Assembly (NCBI GenBank): GCA_903845195.1
Contig: CAIMWO010000090.1
Span: forward strand, 124,001-188,000
Length of the DNA: 64,000 bases
From: an uncultured Phycisphaerales bacterium
Lineage (GTDB): Bacteria > Planctomycetota > Phycisphaerae > WQYP01
Direction of reading: 5' to 3'
Below are positions 1 to 9,304 of this stretch, piece by piece. The translations under genes were made by a program, and so were the position numbers. The notes beneath the pieces are model-generated. The model did no database searches. It was not told the DNA's origin and saw only the letters and a program-made list of their open reading frames with translations. Numbering within the stretch: position 1 is the first letter of the stretch; each line of letters starts with the position of its first letter.

Positions 1-36
1 GCCGCCAAGCCGGTCTATGAAGCGACATTTCGCTGA
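1..36 (+). CDS. C-terminal tail of a gene that begins before the window (tentative)
   Basis: An open frame from base 1 to a TGA at 34-36 would encode a tail ending in EATFR. It is followed by a strong hairpin and T-run that would suit a gene end. There are too few residues to name a family, so this is only a likely partial gene. Confidence 0.3.
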   Translation, partial: AAKPVYEATFR

Positions 37-74
37 GACCTCTCTACCGCTACCGCTCAACGGGAACACGAATT

Positions 75-116
75 CAAAGCCCTGCATCAAGACGATGCGG
101 GGCTTTGGCGTTTTTG
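75..116. terminator. Bidirectional intrinsic terminator
   Basis: A 13-base arm at 76-88 pairs with 94-106 around a five-base loop, and a T-run follows at 111-115 on the plus strand. It would end the plus-strand gene to the left. On the minus strand it overlaps the last codons of lipB, so it may also end that transcript. Confidence 0.7.
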
Positions 117-803
117 CGCATCGAGGAGTGACTTGAAGGCGGCAGCCATCGTGTCTTTAACCTGCTGCATCGATGGAGTCTGATCGCCGAGGAGCTTTTG
201 CAGGGACGTGACGGGGCGCGAGAGACCGCACGGGTTGATGAGGCCGAAATAGGAAAGATCCGTAGTGACGTTCAGGGCCAGGCCGTGAAAGGTAACCCAG
301 CGACGGAGCTTCACGCCCATGGCACAAATCTTGGCCAAATCAGTGGTCAGCGGCTGGCGGCCAGAAGAGGACGAAGGCCTGACCCATACGCCCGTGGCCC
401 CTTCAGAGCGTTCGCCGCGGACCCCGTAATGGCCCAGCGTGGTGATGACGATTTCTTCGAGCAGCCGCATGTACGCGTGAAGGTTGAGGTGATAGTGGTT
501 GAGGTCAAGGATGGGATAGGCGACGAGTTGCCCGGGCCCGTGGAAGGTGATGTCGCCCCCGCGGTCGGTTTCGATAACTTCGACGCCGCGGGCGCGGAGG
601 AGGGCTTCACCGGCCAGTAGGTGTTTTGCTGAACCCGGATGGCGGCCGATGGTGACAACGGGGGGATGCTCGACAAACAACAGCGTGCCAGCGGCGAATT
701 TGCCGTCAGATACCTGGGCGTGGATTTCGAGTTGTTTATCCCACGCAGGCTTGTAGGCCATGACGCCGAGATCGAGGATTTCGAGGAACGCGGGATTGTT
801 CAT
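87..803 (-). CDS. lipB: Lipoyl(octanoyl) transferase LipB
   Basis: This enzyme moves the octanoyl group from acyl carrier protein to lipoate-dependent enzyme subunits in the cytoplasm, the first step of lipoate synthesis. The 238-residue protein has the usual family length. The signature RGGDITFHGPGQLVAYPI lies at about residues 81-98. The expected catalytic cysteine is C192 in INPCGL, and the expected lysine is K158 in the KICAMG segment before FHGLALN. The start ATG overlaps the TGA of the upstream glycosidase gene by four bases (ATGA), so the two are translationally coupled. That pairing has no obvious metabolic logic. No lipA is visible in the window. Confidence 0.93.
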   Translation of the reverse strand: MNNPAFLEILDLGVMAYKPAWDKQLEIHAQVSDGKFAAGTLLFVEHPPVVTIGRHPGSAKHLLAGEALLRARGVEVIETDRGGDITFHGPGQLVAYPILDLNHYHLNLHAYMRLLEEIVITTLGHYGVRGERSEGATGVWVRPSSSSGRQPLTTDLAKICAMGVKLRRWVTFHGLALNVTTDLSYFGLINPCGLSRPVTSLQKLLGDQTPSMQQVKDTMAAAFKSLLDAQKRQSPASS

Positions 804-3358
804 ACTGGCACCACCGAAAAAACGTAGCGGCCCGGCGAAGCGATGAACTGGGCGGCGCTGCCGGTGTCGGAGGTGGGCGCGACCGGGAAGGTGACCGGCT
901 GGAGACGCGTGTTGGGTGCATCGCGAGGGGGAAGGATTTCGGCAGCGGTGTTGGGAGGAAGATGCACTTCCAGCAGCGACTGCTGAGGATCCCAGAGAAC
1001 AAACAGCAGGCCGGTGGGGACGGCGGAATGGCCGGCGACGTAGGGAAGTCCGGCAGCATCGGGAGTGATACGCAGCCGCGAGCCGCCAGGAGTGAGAATC
1101 TGGATGCCTAGGAGATGCTCGTGGAAGAAGAGCAACGGGAGCGCGCCCCAGCCGTGGGAGCCGGTTTCGTCCACGGGCTGCGTCGAATTGAGTTGGTCCG
1201 GCGCGAGGCCAAGGTCTTCGCGGCTGATCCAGTATTCCGGCAACGGGCCGCTGAACGGAGATTGGAGCGGCTCGGGCGTCAGGTTGCGATACGAGCCGGT
1301 CAGGTAGGGCTCGTATCGTTCGAGCAAGTGCCGGACGGCTCGATTGGAAAGGCCATTGTGCGCAAGGGCCGCCAGAGCGACGTAACCGGACGTCGGATTA
1401 TTCCAGCGAACGACGCCCGGCGGCGGCGACCCGAAGGGCTCTGCAAATACGTAGTCACACTCGGCACGGGCTTCAGCGGGCGTGAGAAGACCGGTGACGA
1501 TGGCGAGAACCTGCGCGCCCTGCGAATGGCCGCGGGTAAGCGCGGGGTCGTCAGGATCGGTGCGGTCGGCAACGTGAAGCGGGACGCCATCGCGAGGTTG
1601 GATGAGATGATGCGTACGGAATGCGGTGACCATGCGATCGTGAAGAGCCTGCCATGTTGCGGCCAGGTCGTGTGCGCCAAGCGCACGGGCGAGTTCCACC
1701 GAATGGCCGAGACGCTGAATGACCCGCGGCGTCACCATGCCGGAGGACTGACGCTCGCTTGCGGGCGGGAGGTTAGCACGGATATCGCACAGGACGTGAT
1801 TGGTTCGCCAAAGGCCCACCGGATCGACAGGCCGCAAAACGGTTTGCCAGTATTTGATGAGATTGGGCCAGACTTGGCGAACCAGGTCGAGGTCGGCAGT
1901 CCAGCGGTAATGATCATAGATCGCGCCGACCCATTGCACGGACCAATCGTAATGCGCCGGGCCGAAAGGATAGTTGCTGGGAGCAAAGGGGTGGAGATCG
2001 CCGGCCTCATTTTGCTGCTGGGCGTGCGATCGGATAAGGAATCGGCGCAGCGCCGTATCGTTGAAGTAGCGGGCGGCGAGTTCCGCCCGCGGAACATCGT
2101 CTTCGATCCACTGCCCGTCTTCGCGTCCGGGCGTATCGACATACGCGTCGGTCATCGTGACACGGGCGTGGATCAGGCAGAGATCCACGATTTGTTTGAT
2201 GCGATCATCACCGCACTCGAACGTGCCGACGGGAGTGACGGGGTATTGCGAGTCGATGATGCCGAGGGACCGGAATGTGACGGAGCCGTCTGCGGGGAAG
2301 GTGATGTGCAGAGTGAGCCAGCGGGCCGTGCGTTCATCGGGAATCTCGGCGTACTGGGCACCTGCGCGGGTGATGATACGATCGGCGTAGCTCTTGCCGA
2401 CGACGCCCACGGTGTCGATCCAGCCATCCGGACGCATGTGCACCTTGCCGGAATACAAAGAATGCGGCAGCTCACCATAGCCCACGTCGATGACGACGCC
2501 GGATGTGGCCGCGGCAATATCCAGTGCGACGTAGCCATGCACGGGCCGGAAGAAATCGAACGTGGCATAGAGCGTCTGGCCGGCTTTGCCGGTGATGGTA
2601 ATGGGCGAGCCGGAAGTCAGCCGGGCAATCGACCGGGCCAGTGCGGGTTGCGGCGTAAGGGCGCGCGCGCGGATCTGCGCGGCAATCTCCGCCGGCGCGG
2701 TAGTCCGCGGCTGTTCGGATGTGGCGATGCCCGCCGCCAGAAGCTTCGGCGGCGCGACGAAATATTCCCGCTGGCCCGGCGTCTCAACGGGCATCGGGCG
2801 CGGCAAACGACCGGTCACGTCAATGGCGGCAGGCCATTCAGGGAAAACGGTACGCGGATCGTGAATATCTCCTTGCACCTGGCCACGTGCATCGAGCACC
2901 ACGACGTAGCGAAGCCGGCCAGCGCACCGCACTTCATGAGCCGGAAATTCCGGCGCGGTCAGGGTCTGCCATGATGTATCGCTGTTAACGAAACTCGAAG
3001 AAATATAGAGTCCTGCCTGCGTATTGCCGGTGCGCTGGAAACACACGATGTCGCCCCAGTTGTGGTGCAGCGCGACGATTACATTGGCGCCGACGCGGAG
3101 ATAGCGTGCGGCATCGACGCACTCGGCGGTGATATGCGATTCGACGAACCGCGCGACCTTGCGGCGCACCACGTGGCCGTTGATGAACAACCGCGCAGTA
3201 GAATTGGCGGCAAAGAGAAGCGACGCCTCCTTGGGCAAGGCGTCGAGATTGAAACTCTTGCGGAAATAGGTGTAACGGTTCTTTGGGGCGGGTGCGCCGG
3301 CATCGGACCAGATCCAGCGGGCCGGCGATGGGGAGAGGGATTTCGATAAACCAGTCAT
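800..3358 (-). CDS. GH78-type alpha-L-rhamnosidase-like glycoside hydrolase
   Basis: The 852-residue protein resembles bacterial alpha-L-rhamnosidases with a six-hairpin catalytic domain. The N-terminus (WIWSDAGAP, then a beta-rich region) fits the usual N-terminal jelly-roll. The middle carries DTPGREDGQWIEDD, the local version of the DxPxRE...D acid motif of the family, followed by the aromatic segment AHYDWSVQWVGAIYDHYRW. No signal peptide is seen, so the enzyme is probably cytoplasmic and would act on imported oligosaccharides. An AGAAGAAG ribosome site precedes the ATG. It is followed, with overlap, by lipB. Substrate specificity cannot be read from sequence; other six-hairpin glycosidases remain possible. 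Confidence 0.8.
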   Translation of the reverse strand: MTGLSKSLSPSPARWIWSDAGAPAPKNRYTYFRKSFNLDALPKEASLLFAANSTARLFINGHVVRRKVARFVESHITAECVDAARYLRVGANVIVALHHNWGDIVCFQRTGNTQAGLYISSSFVNSDTSWQTLTAPEFPAHEVRCAGRLRYVVVLDARGQVQGDIHDPRTVFPEWPAAIDVTGRLPRPMPVETPGQREYFVAPPKLLAAGIATSEQPRTTAPAEIAAQIRARALTPQPALARSIARLTSGSPITITGKAGQTLYATFDFFRPVHGYVALDIAAATSGVVIDVGYGELPHSLYSGKVHMRPDGWIDTVGVVGKSYADRIITRAGAQYAEIPDERTARWLTLHITFPADGSVTFRSLGIIDSQYPVTPVGTFECGDDRIKQIVDLCLIHARVTMTDAYVDTPGREDGQWIEDDVPRAELAARYFNDTALRRFLIRSHAQQQNEAGDLHPFAPSNYPFGPAHYDWSVQWVGAIYDHYRWTADLDLVRQVWPNLIKYWQTVLRPVDPVGLWRTNHVLCDIRANLPPASERQSSGMVTPRVIQRLGHSVELARALGAHDLAATWQALHDRMVTAFRTHHLIQPRDGVPLHVADRTDPDDPALTRGHSQGAQVLAIVTGLLTPAEARAECDYVFAEPFGSPPPGVVRWNNPTSGYVALAALAHNGLSNRAVRHLLERYEPYLTGSYRNLTPEPLQSPFSGPLPEYWISREDLGLAPDQLNSTQPVDETGSHGWGALPLLFFHEHLLGIQILTPGGSRLRITPDAAGLPYVAGHSAVPTGLLFVLWDPQQSLLEVHLPPNTAAEILPPRDAPNTRLQPVTFPVAPTSDTGSAAQFIASPGRYVFSVVPV

Positions 3359-3391
3359 GAAGACTTCTTCTCACGGGTCATAGAGCAACAG

Positions 3392-3823
3392 CTATCGATC
3401 CATACGAAAATTCGAAAGCTTCCATTGAGCATGCGCCAGCGCGACTTCGGGCGATTCCTGCATGGCGCGAAGGTAATTGCTTTGAAATTCGTTGCCATTC
3501 TCTGTGGGCGTGAGAATGGTTCGGGCTTGCGCCAGCAGCGCTGCGCCGCTGCGCAGATCGGGAGGCTCTTTTGAACACACGAATTCGTCAATTTGCGTAA
3601 TCAACCCTGAAAGCACCCGTAGCCAGGCGAAGAAAGGGTCGCCCATGGCAAGCTGTAAGAACTCTCCCGGAGACTCTATGCGATGATGCACCTGCTCAAA
3701 GCGAATGCGTTCGTGATCGAGCAGTGCTTTGTGCGCAGCCAGCAGGACTTCGTGCAACTCGTTGAGTTGGCGGCGCATCTGGTCGTGCGGTAAGAGTTTT
3801 CGGGCGTCCCCTGGGGTGTGCAC
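3392..3823 (-). CDS. Conserved hypothetical protein downstream of lon
   Basis: A GTG at 3823 is chosen as start because TAGGAG, which includes the lon stop codon, lies five bases upstream; longer in-frame starts would lie inside lon. The 143-residue product is helical and soluble. It contains the segment GDPFFAWLRVLSGLITQIDE at about residues 62-81, which I recognise from uncharacterised proteins carrying a DPxFAWLRxLSxLxxxID motif. No enzymatic motif is visible. The stop-to-start arrangement with lon suggests co-transcription and perhaps a stress-related role, but that rests on context alone. Confidence 0.72.
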   Translation of the reverse strand: MHTPGDARKLLPHDQMRRQLNELHEVLLAAHKALLDHERIRFEQVHHRIESPGEFLQLAMGDPFFAWLRVLSGLITQIDEFVCSKEPPDLRSGAALLAQARTILTPTENGNEFQSNYLRAMQESPEVALAHAQWKLSNFRMDR

Positions 3824-3831
3824 GTTCGCTC

Positions 3832-6480
3832 CTAACCGATCTTCGCTTTGGATTTGGCTTGGGATGCAGCAGACGTCGAACGCGGACGACCGTTCGTGTT
3901 CTTTGCGTGCGGCGGTGCCGTTGTGGCTCGTCTGTGAGGAGCATTCGGCGCCAAGGCCATTTGCAGGACCTCTTCGACGCGGGAAGCAAATTGGAATTTC
4001 AATTTCTGGCGGATTTCCTTGTTGATCTCCGGAAGGTCTTTGCGGTTGCGCTCGGGGAGGATGACCGTGGTGATGCCCGCGCGGTGGGCCGCGATGCATT
4101 TTTCCTTAACCCCCCCTATCGGCAGGACCAGGCCGCGGAGGGTGATTTCACCGGTCATGGCAACGTCGGGCCGGACAGTGCGATTAGTAAACAACGACGC
4201 GAGCGCGGTGTACATTGCGACGCCCGCGGATGGGCCGTCCTTGGGAACCGCGCCGGCGGGGACGTGAACGTGCACGTCAACCTTGGCGAAAAGTTCCGGA
4301 TCGATACCCAGCGATTTGGCATCGTGTTTGAGGAGCGAGAACGCAGCCATCGCGGATTCTTTCATGATGTCGCCGATCTGGCCGGTGAGCTGCAGTATGC
4401 CCTTGCCCGGCATCTGGGTGGCTTCGATGAAGAGGATTTCACCGCCGAAAGGTGTGTAGGCCAGCCCGGTGACGACGCCGGGCGTGGCGGTGCGCTGGGC
4501 GAGTTCGGACTCAAATTTTTGCGGCCCGAGGTAGGTGACAAGATCGGACGGCAATAGCGAACTGGGTGGCGGCTCGATCGGCGCGGTTTTTCGCGATGAT
4601 GCACGGCCGTTGGACGTTGTGTGAGCGGCGGGCGCTCCCTTGCTGTCGCGCTTGGGAGGGCTTTCAGGTTGCGCCTCGGCAATCTTGGCGGCAACACCAC
4701 GAATGACCGACGCGATAGTCCGGTTGAGATTCCGCACGCCGGCTTCGCGGGTGTATTGATCGATGATCGCCGCGATGGTTCTGTCGGGAAGCTTAAGTTG
4801 CTTGGCGGAGAGGCCGTGCTCCTTGAGCTGCTTGGCGATGAGGTATTTGCGGGCGATGAGCAGTTTGTCGTGCGGCGTGTAGCCCGGGACTTCGATGACC
4901 TCCATGCGGTCCTTAAGCGCGGGAGGTACCGGTTCCATGTAATTGGCGGTGCAGATGAAGATCGTTTTTGAGAGATCGAATGGGACGCCGAGGTAGTGGT
5001 CGGTGAAGGTGTTGTTCTGCTCGGGGTCGAGAACTTCGAGGAGTGCCGAGGACGGGTCGCCGCGGAAATCGGCGCCGAGCTTGTCGATTTCATCGAGCAT
5101 CATGAGGGGGTTGTTGGAGCCCGCCTTGCGCAGTTCCTGGATGATGCGCCCCGGCATGGAACCGATATACGTGCGGCGGTGTCCGCGGATGTCAGCTTCG
5201 TCGCGTACGCCGCCCAGCGAAACGCGGACGAAGTTTCGACCCAGGGATTCCGCGATGGATTTGCCCAGCGAAGTTTTACCCACGCCCGGCGGCCCGACGA
5301 AGCACAGGATCGGTCCGCGACCATTGGGATTGAGCTTCCGGACGGCAAGAAACTCGATGATGCGCTGTTTGATTTTTTCCAGGTCGTAGTGATCGCGTTC
5401 CAGAATGCGGCGGGCACGGGCGATGTCGAGGTTATCATCCGTGGACTTCGACCACGGCAGCTCACCTACCGTCTCCAAAAACGTGCGGATAACCGAATAT
5501 TCGGGCGAAGCCTGCGGGATGACCGCCAGACGCGCCAACTCCCGATCCGTTTCCTTCTTGACGACTTCGGGAAGTTTGGCTTCGTCGAGACGCTTCTTCA
5601 GCTCAGCGACATCCGCTTCCGGGCCGCCATCAACTCCGAGCTCTTTCTGAATGGCCTTCATCTGCTCCTGCAGAAAATACGTGCGCTGGTTCTTGTCGAT
5701 GGAAGAGCGGACCTGCGTCTGAATTTTCTCCTGCAGTTCAAGCAGCTCGATGCGCGCGGCAAGTTTTTCACGGACGCGCTCCAGGCGCTTCGTCACATCG
5801 GTTTCTTCGAGCAGTGATTGCTTCTCCTGAAAATCGCCGGAAAGATTGGACGCGAGGAAGTCCGCGAGAATACCCGGCTGATCGATGTTCGTGAGAATGT
5901 CCGCAGCCTCGTCGGGAACATTCGGAGAAAGATGAATCATGCGCTCCGCAGACTCGCGGACGGACTTGATGAGAAGTTCGAATTCGGGCGTCGCCTCGGG
6001 CTGCGTATCCTGCAGAACCTGCACGCGGGCGCGGATGTAAGGCTCGGTTTCGACGATTTCGAGGATGCGGAACCGCACGAGGCCGTGGGCGAGAATGTTG
6101 AGATGTCCCTCGGGCGAGCGAATCATCTTGAGCACCAGCGACGCGGTGCCCATGGTGTAGAGGTCTTTGGGATCGGGGTCTTCGACCGATTCATTGCGCT
6201 GCGTGATGACACCGATGATTTTCTCGGCAGTGAGGGCCTCATCAAGCATGCGTTTGGACTTGGGGCGGCCGACGGTCAGGGGCGTGACAGCGCCGGGGAA
6301 ACTCACCGAACTGCGCACCGGCAGCAGCGAAAGCAGCTCAGGCACCTGAATCGACTGCACCAGCGGCGACGGCACCGGGGAGATGCGAACAGCGCCCGGG
6401 ATAGCCGCGGGAACTGCCGGTGTTTCGGGTGCGGGTGGTGCGGAGGGGGGGGGATTTTTGGGTTCGTTGGAATCAGTCAC
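3832..6480 (-). CDS. lon: ATP-dependent protease Lon (La)
   Basis: Lon is a cytoplasmic hexameric AAA+ serine protease that degrades misfolded and regulatory proteins. The 882-residue protein shows the N-terminal substrate domain (about 45-240), a coiled-coil linker (about 240-350), Walker A GPPGVGKT near 396-403, Walker B MMLDEIDKLG near 460-469, and the protease domain. The catalytic serine lies in DGPSAGVAM (about S751) and the lysine in GGVKEKC (about K794). A low-complexity Pro/Ser/Lys insert separates the ATPase and protease domains, and the C-terminus is a basic, Ala/Thr-rich tail. The start is GTG with a weak ribosome site. It lies 53 bases after hsp20, forming a heat-shock operon. 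Confidence 0.96.
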   Translation of the reverse strand: MTDSNEPKNPPPSAPPAPETPAVPAAIPGAVRISPVPSPLVQSIQVPELLSLLPVRSSVSFPGAVTPLTVGRPKSKRMLDEALTAEKIIGVITQRNESVEDPDPKDLYTMGTASLVLKMIRSPEGHLNILAHGLVRFRILEIVETEPYIRARVQVLQDTQPEATPEFELLIKSVRESAERMIHLSPNVPDEAADILTNIDQPGILADFLASNLSGDFQEKQSLLEETDVTKRLERVREKLAARIELLELQEKIQTQVRSSIDKNQRTYFLQEQMKAIQKELGVDGGPEADVAELKKRLDEAKLPEVVKKETDRELARLAVIPQASPEYSVIRTFLETVGELPWSKSTDDNLDIARARRILERDHYDLEKIKQRIIEFLAVRKLNPNGRGPILCFVGPPGVGKTSLGKSIAESLGRNFVRVSLGGVRDEADIRGHRRTYIGSMPGRIIQELRKAGSNNPLMMLDEIDKLGADFRGDPSSALLEVLDPEQNNTFTDHYLGVPFDLSKTIFICTANYMEPVPPALKDRMEVIEVPGYTPHDKLLIARKYLIAKQLKEHGLSAKQLKLPDRTIAAIIDQYTREAGVRNLNRTIASVIRGVAAKIAEAQPESPPKRDSKGAPAAHTTSNGRASSRKTAPIEPPPSSLLPSDLVTYLGPQKFESELAQRTATPGVVTGLAYTPFGGEILFIEATQMPGKGILQLTGQIGDIMKESAMAAFSLLKHDAKSLGIDPELFAKVDVHVHVPAGAVPKDGPSAGVAMYTALASLFTNRTVRPDVAMTGEITLRGLVLPIGGVKEKCIAAHRAGITTVILPERNRKDLPEINKEIRQKLKFQFASRVEEVLQMALAPNAPHRRATTAPPHAKNTNGRPRSTSAASQAKSKAKIG

Positions 6481-6533
6481 GGGTTCTCGCTGGATGTTAG
6501 AGATAAGTGGTCAGTTCTCGACACTGGAAGCTG

Positions 6534-6959
6534 TCAGGGGGCGGGCGGCTTCTTGGGCAGCGTGATCCAGAGCATGCCGACGTGATAACGTGCAGCAATT
6601 TTTTCCTCGTCGACGGAGGCGGGCACCTCGACGGTGCGGCAGAATGTGCCGTGATCGATTTCCATGAGATGAACGGCAATGGCGCGGGCGCCATCCGGAG
6701 GAAGTGGCGATTGGCGTTTTCCGCGGACGACGACGTGGCCTTTTTCGATCGTGACTTCGATCTCGTGCTGGTCCATGCCGCCAAGATCGACACAGATGAC
6801 GAACGTCTCCTGGGTTTCGTATAGGTTGACGGCCGGGCGGAATGCGTCGGTGGGCGAGAAACCGTGGTATTGGCGGCGCGTCTGGCGATCCACCATCTGG
6901 TTCATCTGCCGAACGAGATTGGAGAACTCGTCGAGCGCAAGCACGGGTATTTCTGGCAT
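6534..6959 (-). CDS. hsp20: Hsp20/alpha-crystallin small heat-shock protein
   Basis: The product is an ATP-independent holdase chaperone of about 141 residues. An alpha-crystallin domain spans about residues 45-137, starting at FRPAVNLYETQETFVICVDL, with the typical VVVRGKR strand and the late segment GMLWITLPKK. The ATG at 6959 is chosen because CGGAGGAA lies five bases upstream; an in-frame TTG 18 bases earlier has no such site. It is the first gene of a unit with lon, coupling holding and degradation of damaged proteins. Its leader can fold to hide the ribosome site (see the regulatory entry). Confidence 0.92.
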   Translation of the reverse strand: MPEIPVLALDEFSNLVRQMNQMVDRQTRRQYHGFSPTDAFRPAVNLYETQETFVICVDLGGMDQHEIEVTIEKGHVVVRGKRQSPLPPDGARAIAVHLMEIDHGTFCRTVEVPASVDEEKIAARYHVGMLWITLPKKPPAP

Positions 6960-6998
6960 GGGACTTCCTCCGTTCAATGTCCCATTTTAGCGGAGGAA
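6960..6998 (-). promoter_or_regulatory. Candidate RNA thermometer in the hsp20 leader
   Basis: On the minus strand, TTCCTCCG (6998-6991) is the perfect eight-base complement of CGGAGGAA (6972-6965), which is the hsp20 ribosome binding site, with 18 bases between. A competing hairpin TGGGAC/GTCCCA would instead place the site in its loop. A zipper that hides the ribosome site in front of a small heat-shock gene is the classic RNA thermometer layout. The function is inferred, not shown. Confidence 0.55.
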
Positions 6999-7039
6999 AT
7001 GAGGGAAGGGTAATTCTGCGAAAAACCCGCAAAAATCCA

Positions 7040-7069
7040 TAAAAAGAGGGCCTCCAAAGAGACCCTCTT
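7040..7069 (-). terminator. Intrinsic terminator of the VIT/VWA operon
   Basis: Read on the minus strand, an 11-pair stem (AAGAGGGTCTC with GAGGCCCTCTT, one G-U pair) with a TTTG loop is followed by a T-run. It lies just past the stop codon of the VIT/VWA gene and closes the four-gene ECF operon. Confidence 0.8.
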
Positions 7070-7105
7070 CTGACTTCACATCAATTCCGGGACACATTCA
7101 CGCAA

Positions 7106-9283
7106 CTACTTATCGCCGCCTGGGGCCACGGTGGTGTCATAGCGGACGCCATCGGGCATCGGAACGGGAACATTGACCGTGGTACCATGCTCACCGGTGG
7201 TGCGGGTGAGCGAATCGACGGCAATGAACGCGGTGTATTGGGACATCAGACCGTATTCGATGGCGGTGTTGCGGATATCGCCGGTGACATCGCGGCCCGT
7301 GCGGATGAATTCGTCGCCCAGGTCGGCAATTTTCGTGCGGGCCCACACGGTGCGGATGCCCGCGTCGGCGGAGGTGTTGTTTTCCGCCAGGGCCATGTCG
7401 AAGTGCAGTTTCTCATTGCCGACTTTCCCGCTGACGGTCACCGATCCGCGTGGGGAACCGTCGAAACGGCCAGTGAGAATGACCGGCTGGCCAACGAAAA
7501 GATCGGGAATCTTGCGCGGGTAAACGTCTTTCACATTCATGCCCTGAAAGCGAACGTCAAGATTGGTCAGCGCCGGATGGCTGATGCGTTCGAAGTAACT
7601 CTGCATCACGGGTTCGGGATCGTCCTTAAGAGCCAGGTATGCGGCAGCGCCGTTGCCGATGGTAGCCATGGAATTCAGCAGGTAGCGATTGGTAGACGAG
7701 CCGACGCCGAAGCTGAAGACGCGGGAATCGGCAAGCTTGTCATGGAGGCCGCGAAGAATCTCGAGTTCGTTACCGATATAGCCGTCGGTGAGGAAGGCGA
7801 CGACGCGGGTGCGATTTTCGTCGTGGGGAAAGTCCAGAGCCTTGTTGATGCCTTGGAGCATTTCGGTGCCGCCGCCTTCGCAGAGCGAATTGACGTATTG
7901 CGCCGCGGCGTGGCGATTTTCCTGTGAAGCCGACAGCGGCGAGGGGCTCATCTGCGAGGCGGAACTGGCGAAGTTGACGATCTGGAAAGTGTCGGCAGGC
8001 TGCATCTTGCCGAGGGCCACGCGAACGGCGCTCTTGGCCTGCGTGATGGGTTCACCGCTCATCGAACCGGAAGTATCCATGACAAACACCATCTCAACGG
8101 CCCGGCGCGGCAAGTTCTTGAGATTTTCCGGCGGCACCAGCATCAACGTAAAATATCCCCCGCCACCCTTGCCGCCCTGAGGATCGCTCTGCACGATGAG
8201 CGCCGATTTCACGGTGGCCCCCGCCACCTGATACCGCAGCACAAAATCCTTGTTCGGTATGGAATCCTTGGGATCAAGCTGAACCAGCGTGTGCGATTCG
8301 CCGCGGGGCTGCCGGCGAATCTGGTGATTGACGGAGACGAGGCTTTCGATCGTGACCCCGGCGTTGAGATCGACTTCCAGCGAAATGTCGTGGCCGCTTC
8401 GTTCGTTGGGCGCCAGGTAATGCACATCGGTCTTCTGGCCCGACGCTGCGGACCCGCGGGGCATAGCGCCCACGCCGTCGGCGGTGCCGGCGGGGTTGTA
8501 GCGGGGGCCGACGACCATGGGGAAAGCCCATTCGTACCAGCCATCCTGGTAGCGCAGCGTCTGGAAGTAGCGAATTTGGATGTCGATTTTTTTGCCCGGC
8601 TCGATATTCGCCACTTTCTGCGTAAAGATGTTGGGGCGTTCCTGCGTCATGAGCGAGGCAACGTAGCCCTGGTGGCGGGCTTCTGCATAGATTTTCTCGG
8701 CCTGCTCGCGCTCGCGGATGATCCCACGGATGTGGCGGTCGCCGATGGTCATGACGAACTCATTGATGCCGGCGTTATCGGGGAGAGGGAAAACATAGAC
8801 CGCTTCGATCTTCTCGCTGTAAGGATTCTGGAATTGTTGCGTGACGGTGACGGAAGAGATATACGCATTGATCGCGGCTTTGACGGCGGTGTGTTTGAGG
8901 GGAACGGGGATCATTTTTTTGTCTTGCTGGACGACGAGGGTGCCGCTGGTGGGGACGGGTTCATCATTTTGCTGAGGTCGGATGCCTTCCACAGGTTGCG
9001 TAGTCGCAGAGCGAATTGACGTCACGCCACTTGAGAGGGGCGGAGGACTTTTTGCAGAGACGCCTCCAGACCCCTTGATGACCCAGAGTTCTTCGTCAGG
9101 CCGGGAAGGCATATCGTCCAGACCAAACGGTACCCCACTTAATTCCGAGGACCTAGGTGGAATGATTATGGGAGAGCTGGACTGTCGCGTAGCAGCATCT
9201 TTGGATCCACAAGCCGTCATCTGCAGCAGCGCCGCCAGAGCCGTGATGAGCAGGGCCAGCAGGATGCACAATCGCGTTTTCAT
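7106..9283 (-). CDS. VIT and von Willebrand factor A domain lipoprotein
   Basis: The 725-residue protein starts with a lipoprotein signal peptide (hydrophobic stretch, then LQMTAC), so it is likely anchored in an envelope membrane. A VIT (inter-alpha-trypsin) domain lies at about residues 120-250. A VWA domain lies at about 395-570 with a MIDAS motif DTSGSMSG, so it probably binds metal and protein ligands. The C-terminal region is beta-rich. It follows the cohesin-like gene by 21 bases and is the last gene of the ECF operon, just before a strong terminator. The family has no settled biochemical role in bacteria; adhesion or surface protein assembly is inferred. Confidence 0.85.
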   Translation of the reverse strand: MKTRLCILLALLITALAALLQMTACGSKDAATRQSSSPIIIPPRSSELSGVPFGLDDMPSRPDEELWVIKGSGGVSAKSPPPLSSGVTSIRSATTQPVEGIRPQQNDEPVPTSGTLVVQQDKKMIPVPLKHTAVKAAINAYISSVTVTQQFQNPYSEKIEAVYVFPLPDNAGINEFVMTIGDRHIRGIIREREQAEKIYAEARHQGYVASLMTQERPNIFTQKVANIEPGKKIDIQIRYFQTLRYQDGWYEWAFPMVVGPRYNPAGTADGVGAMPRGSAASGQKTDVHYLAPNERSGHDISLEVDLNAGVTIESLVSVNHQIRRQPRGESHTLVQLDPKDSIPNKDFVLRYQVAGATVKSALIVQSDPQGGKGGGGYFTLMLVPPENLKNLPRRAVEMVFVMDTSGSMSGEPITQAKSAVRVALGKMQPADTFQIVNFASSASQMSPSPLSASQENRHAAAQYVNSLCEGGGTEMLQGINKALDFPHDENRTRVVAFLTDGYIGNELEILRGLHDKLADSRVFSFGVGSSTNRYLLNSMATIGNGAAAYLALKDDPEPVMQSYFERISHPALTNLDVRFQGMNVKDVYPRKIPDLFVGQPVILTGRFDGSPRGSVTVSGKVGNEKLHFDMALAENNTSADAGIRTVWARTKIADLGDEFIRTGRDVTGDIRNTAIEYGLMSQYTAFIAVDSLTRTTGEHGTTVNVPVPMPDGVRYDTTVAPGGDK

Positions 9284-9304
9284 CTTCCTTCTCCTGGATA
9301 ACGG

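Noticed and set aside
800-3300. Long plus-strand open frame opposite the rhamnosidase gene (about 1115-2974)
   Set aside because: Antisense shadow typical of high-GC genes; the minus frame has clear family features.
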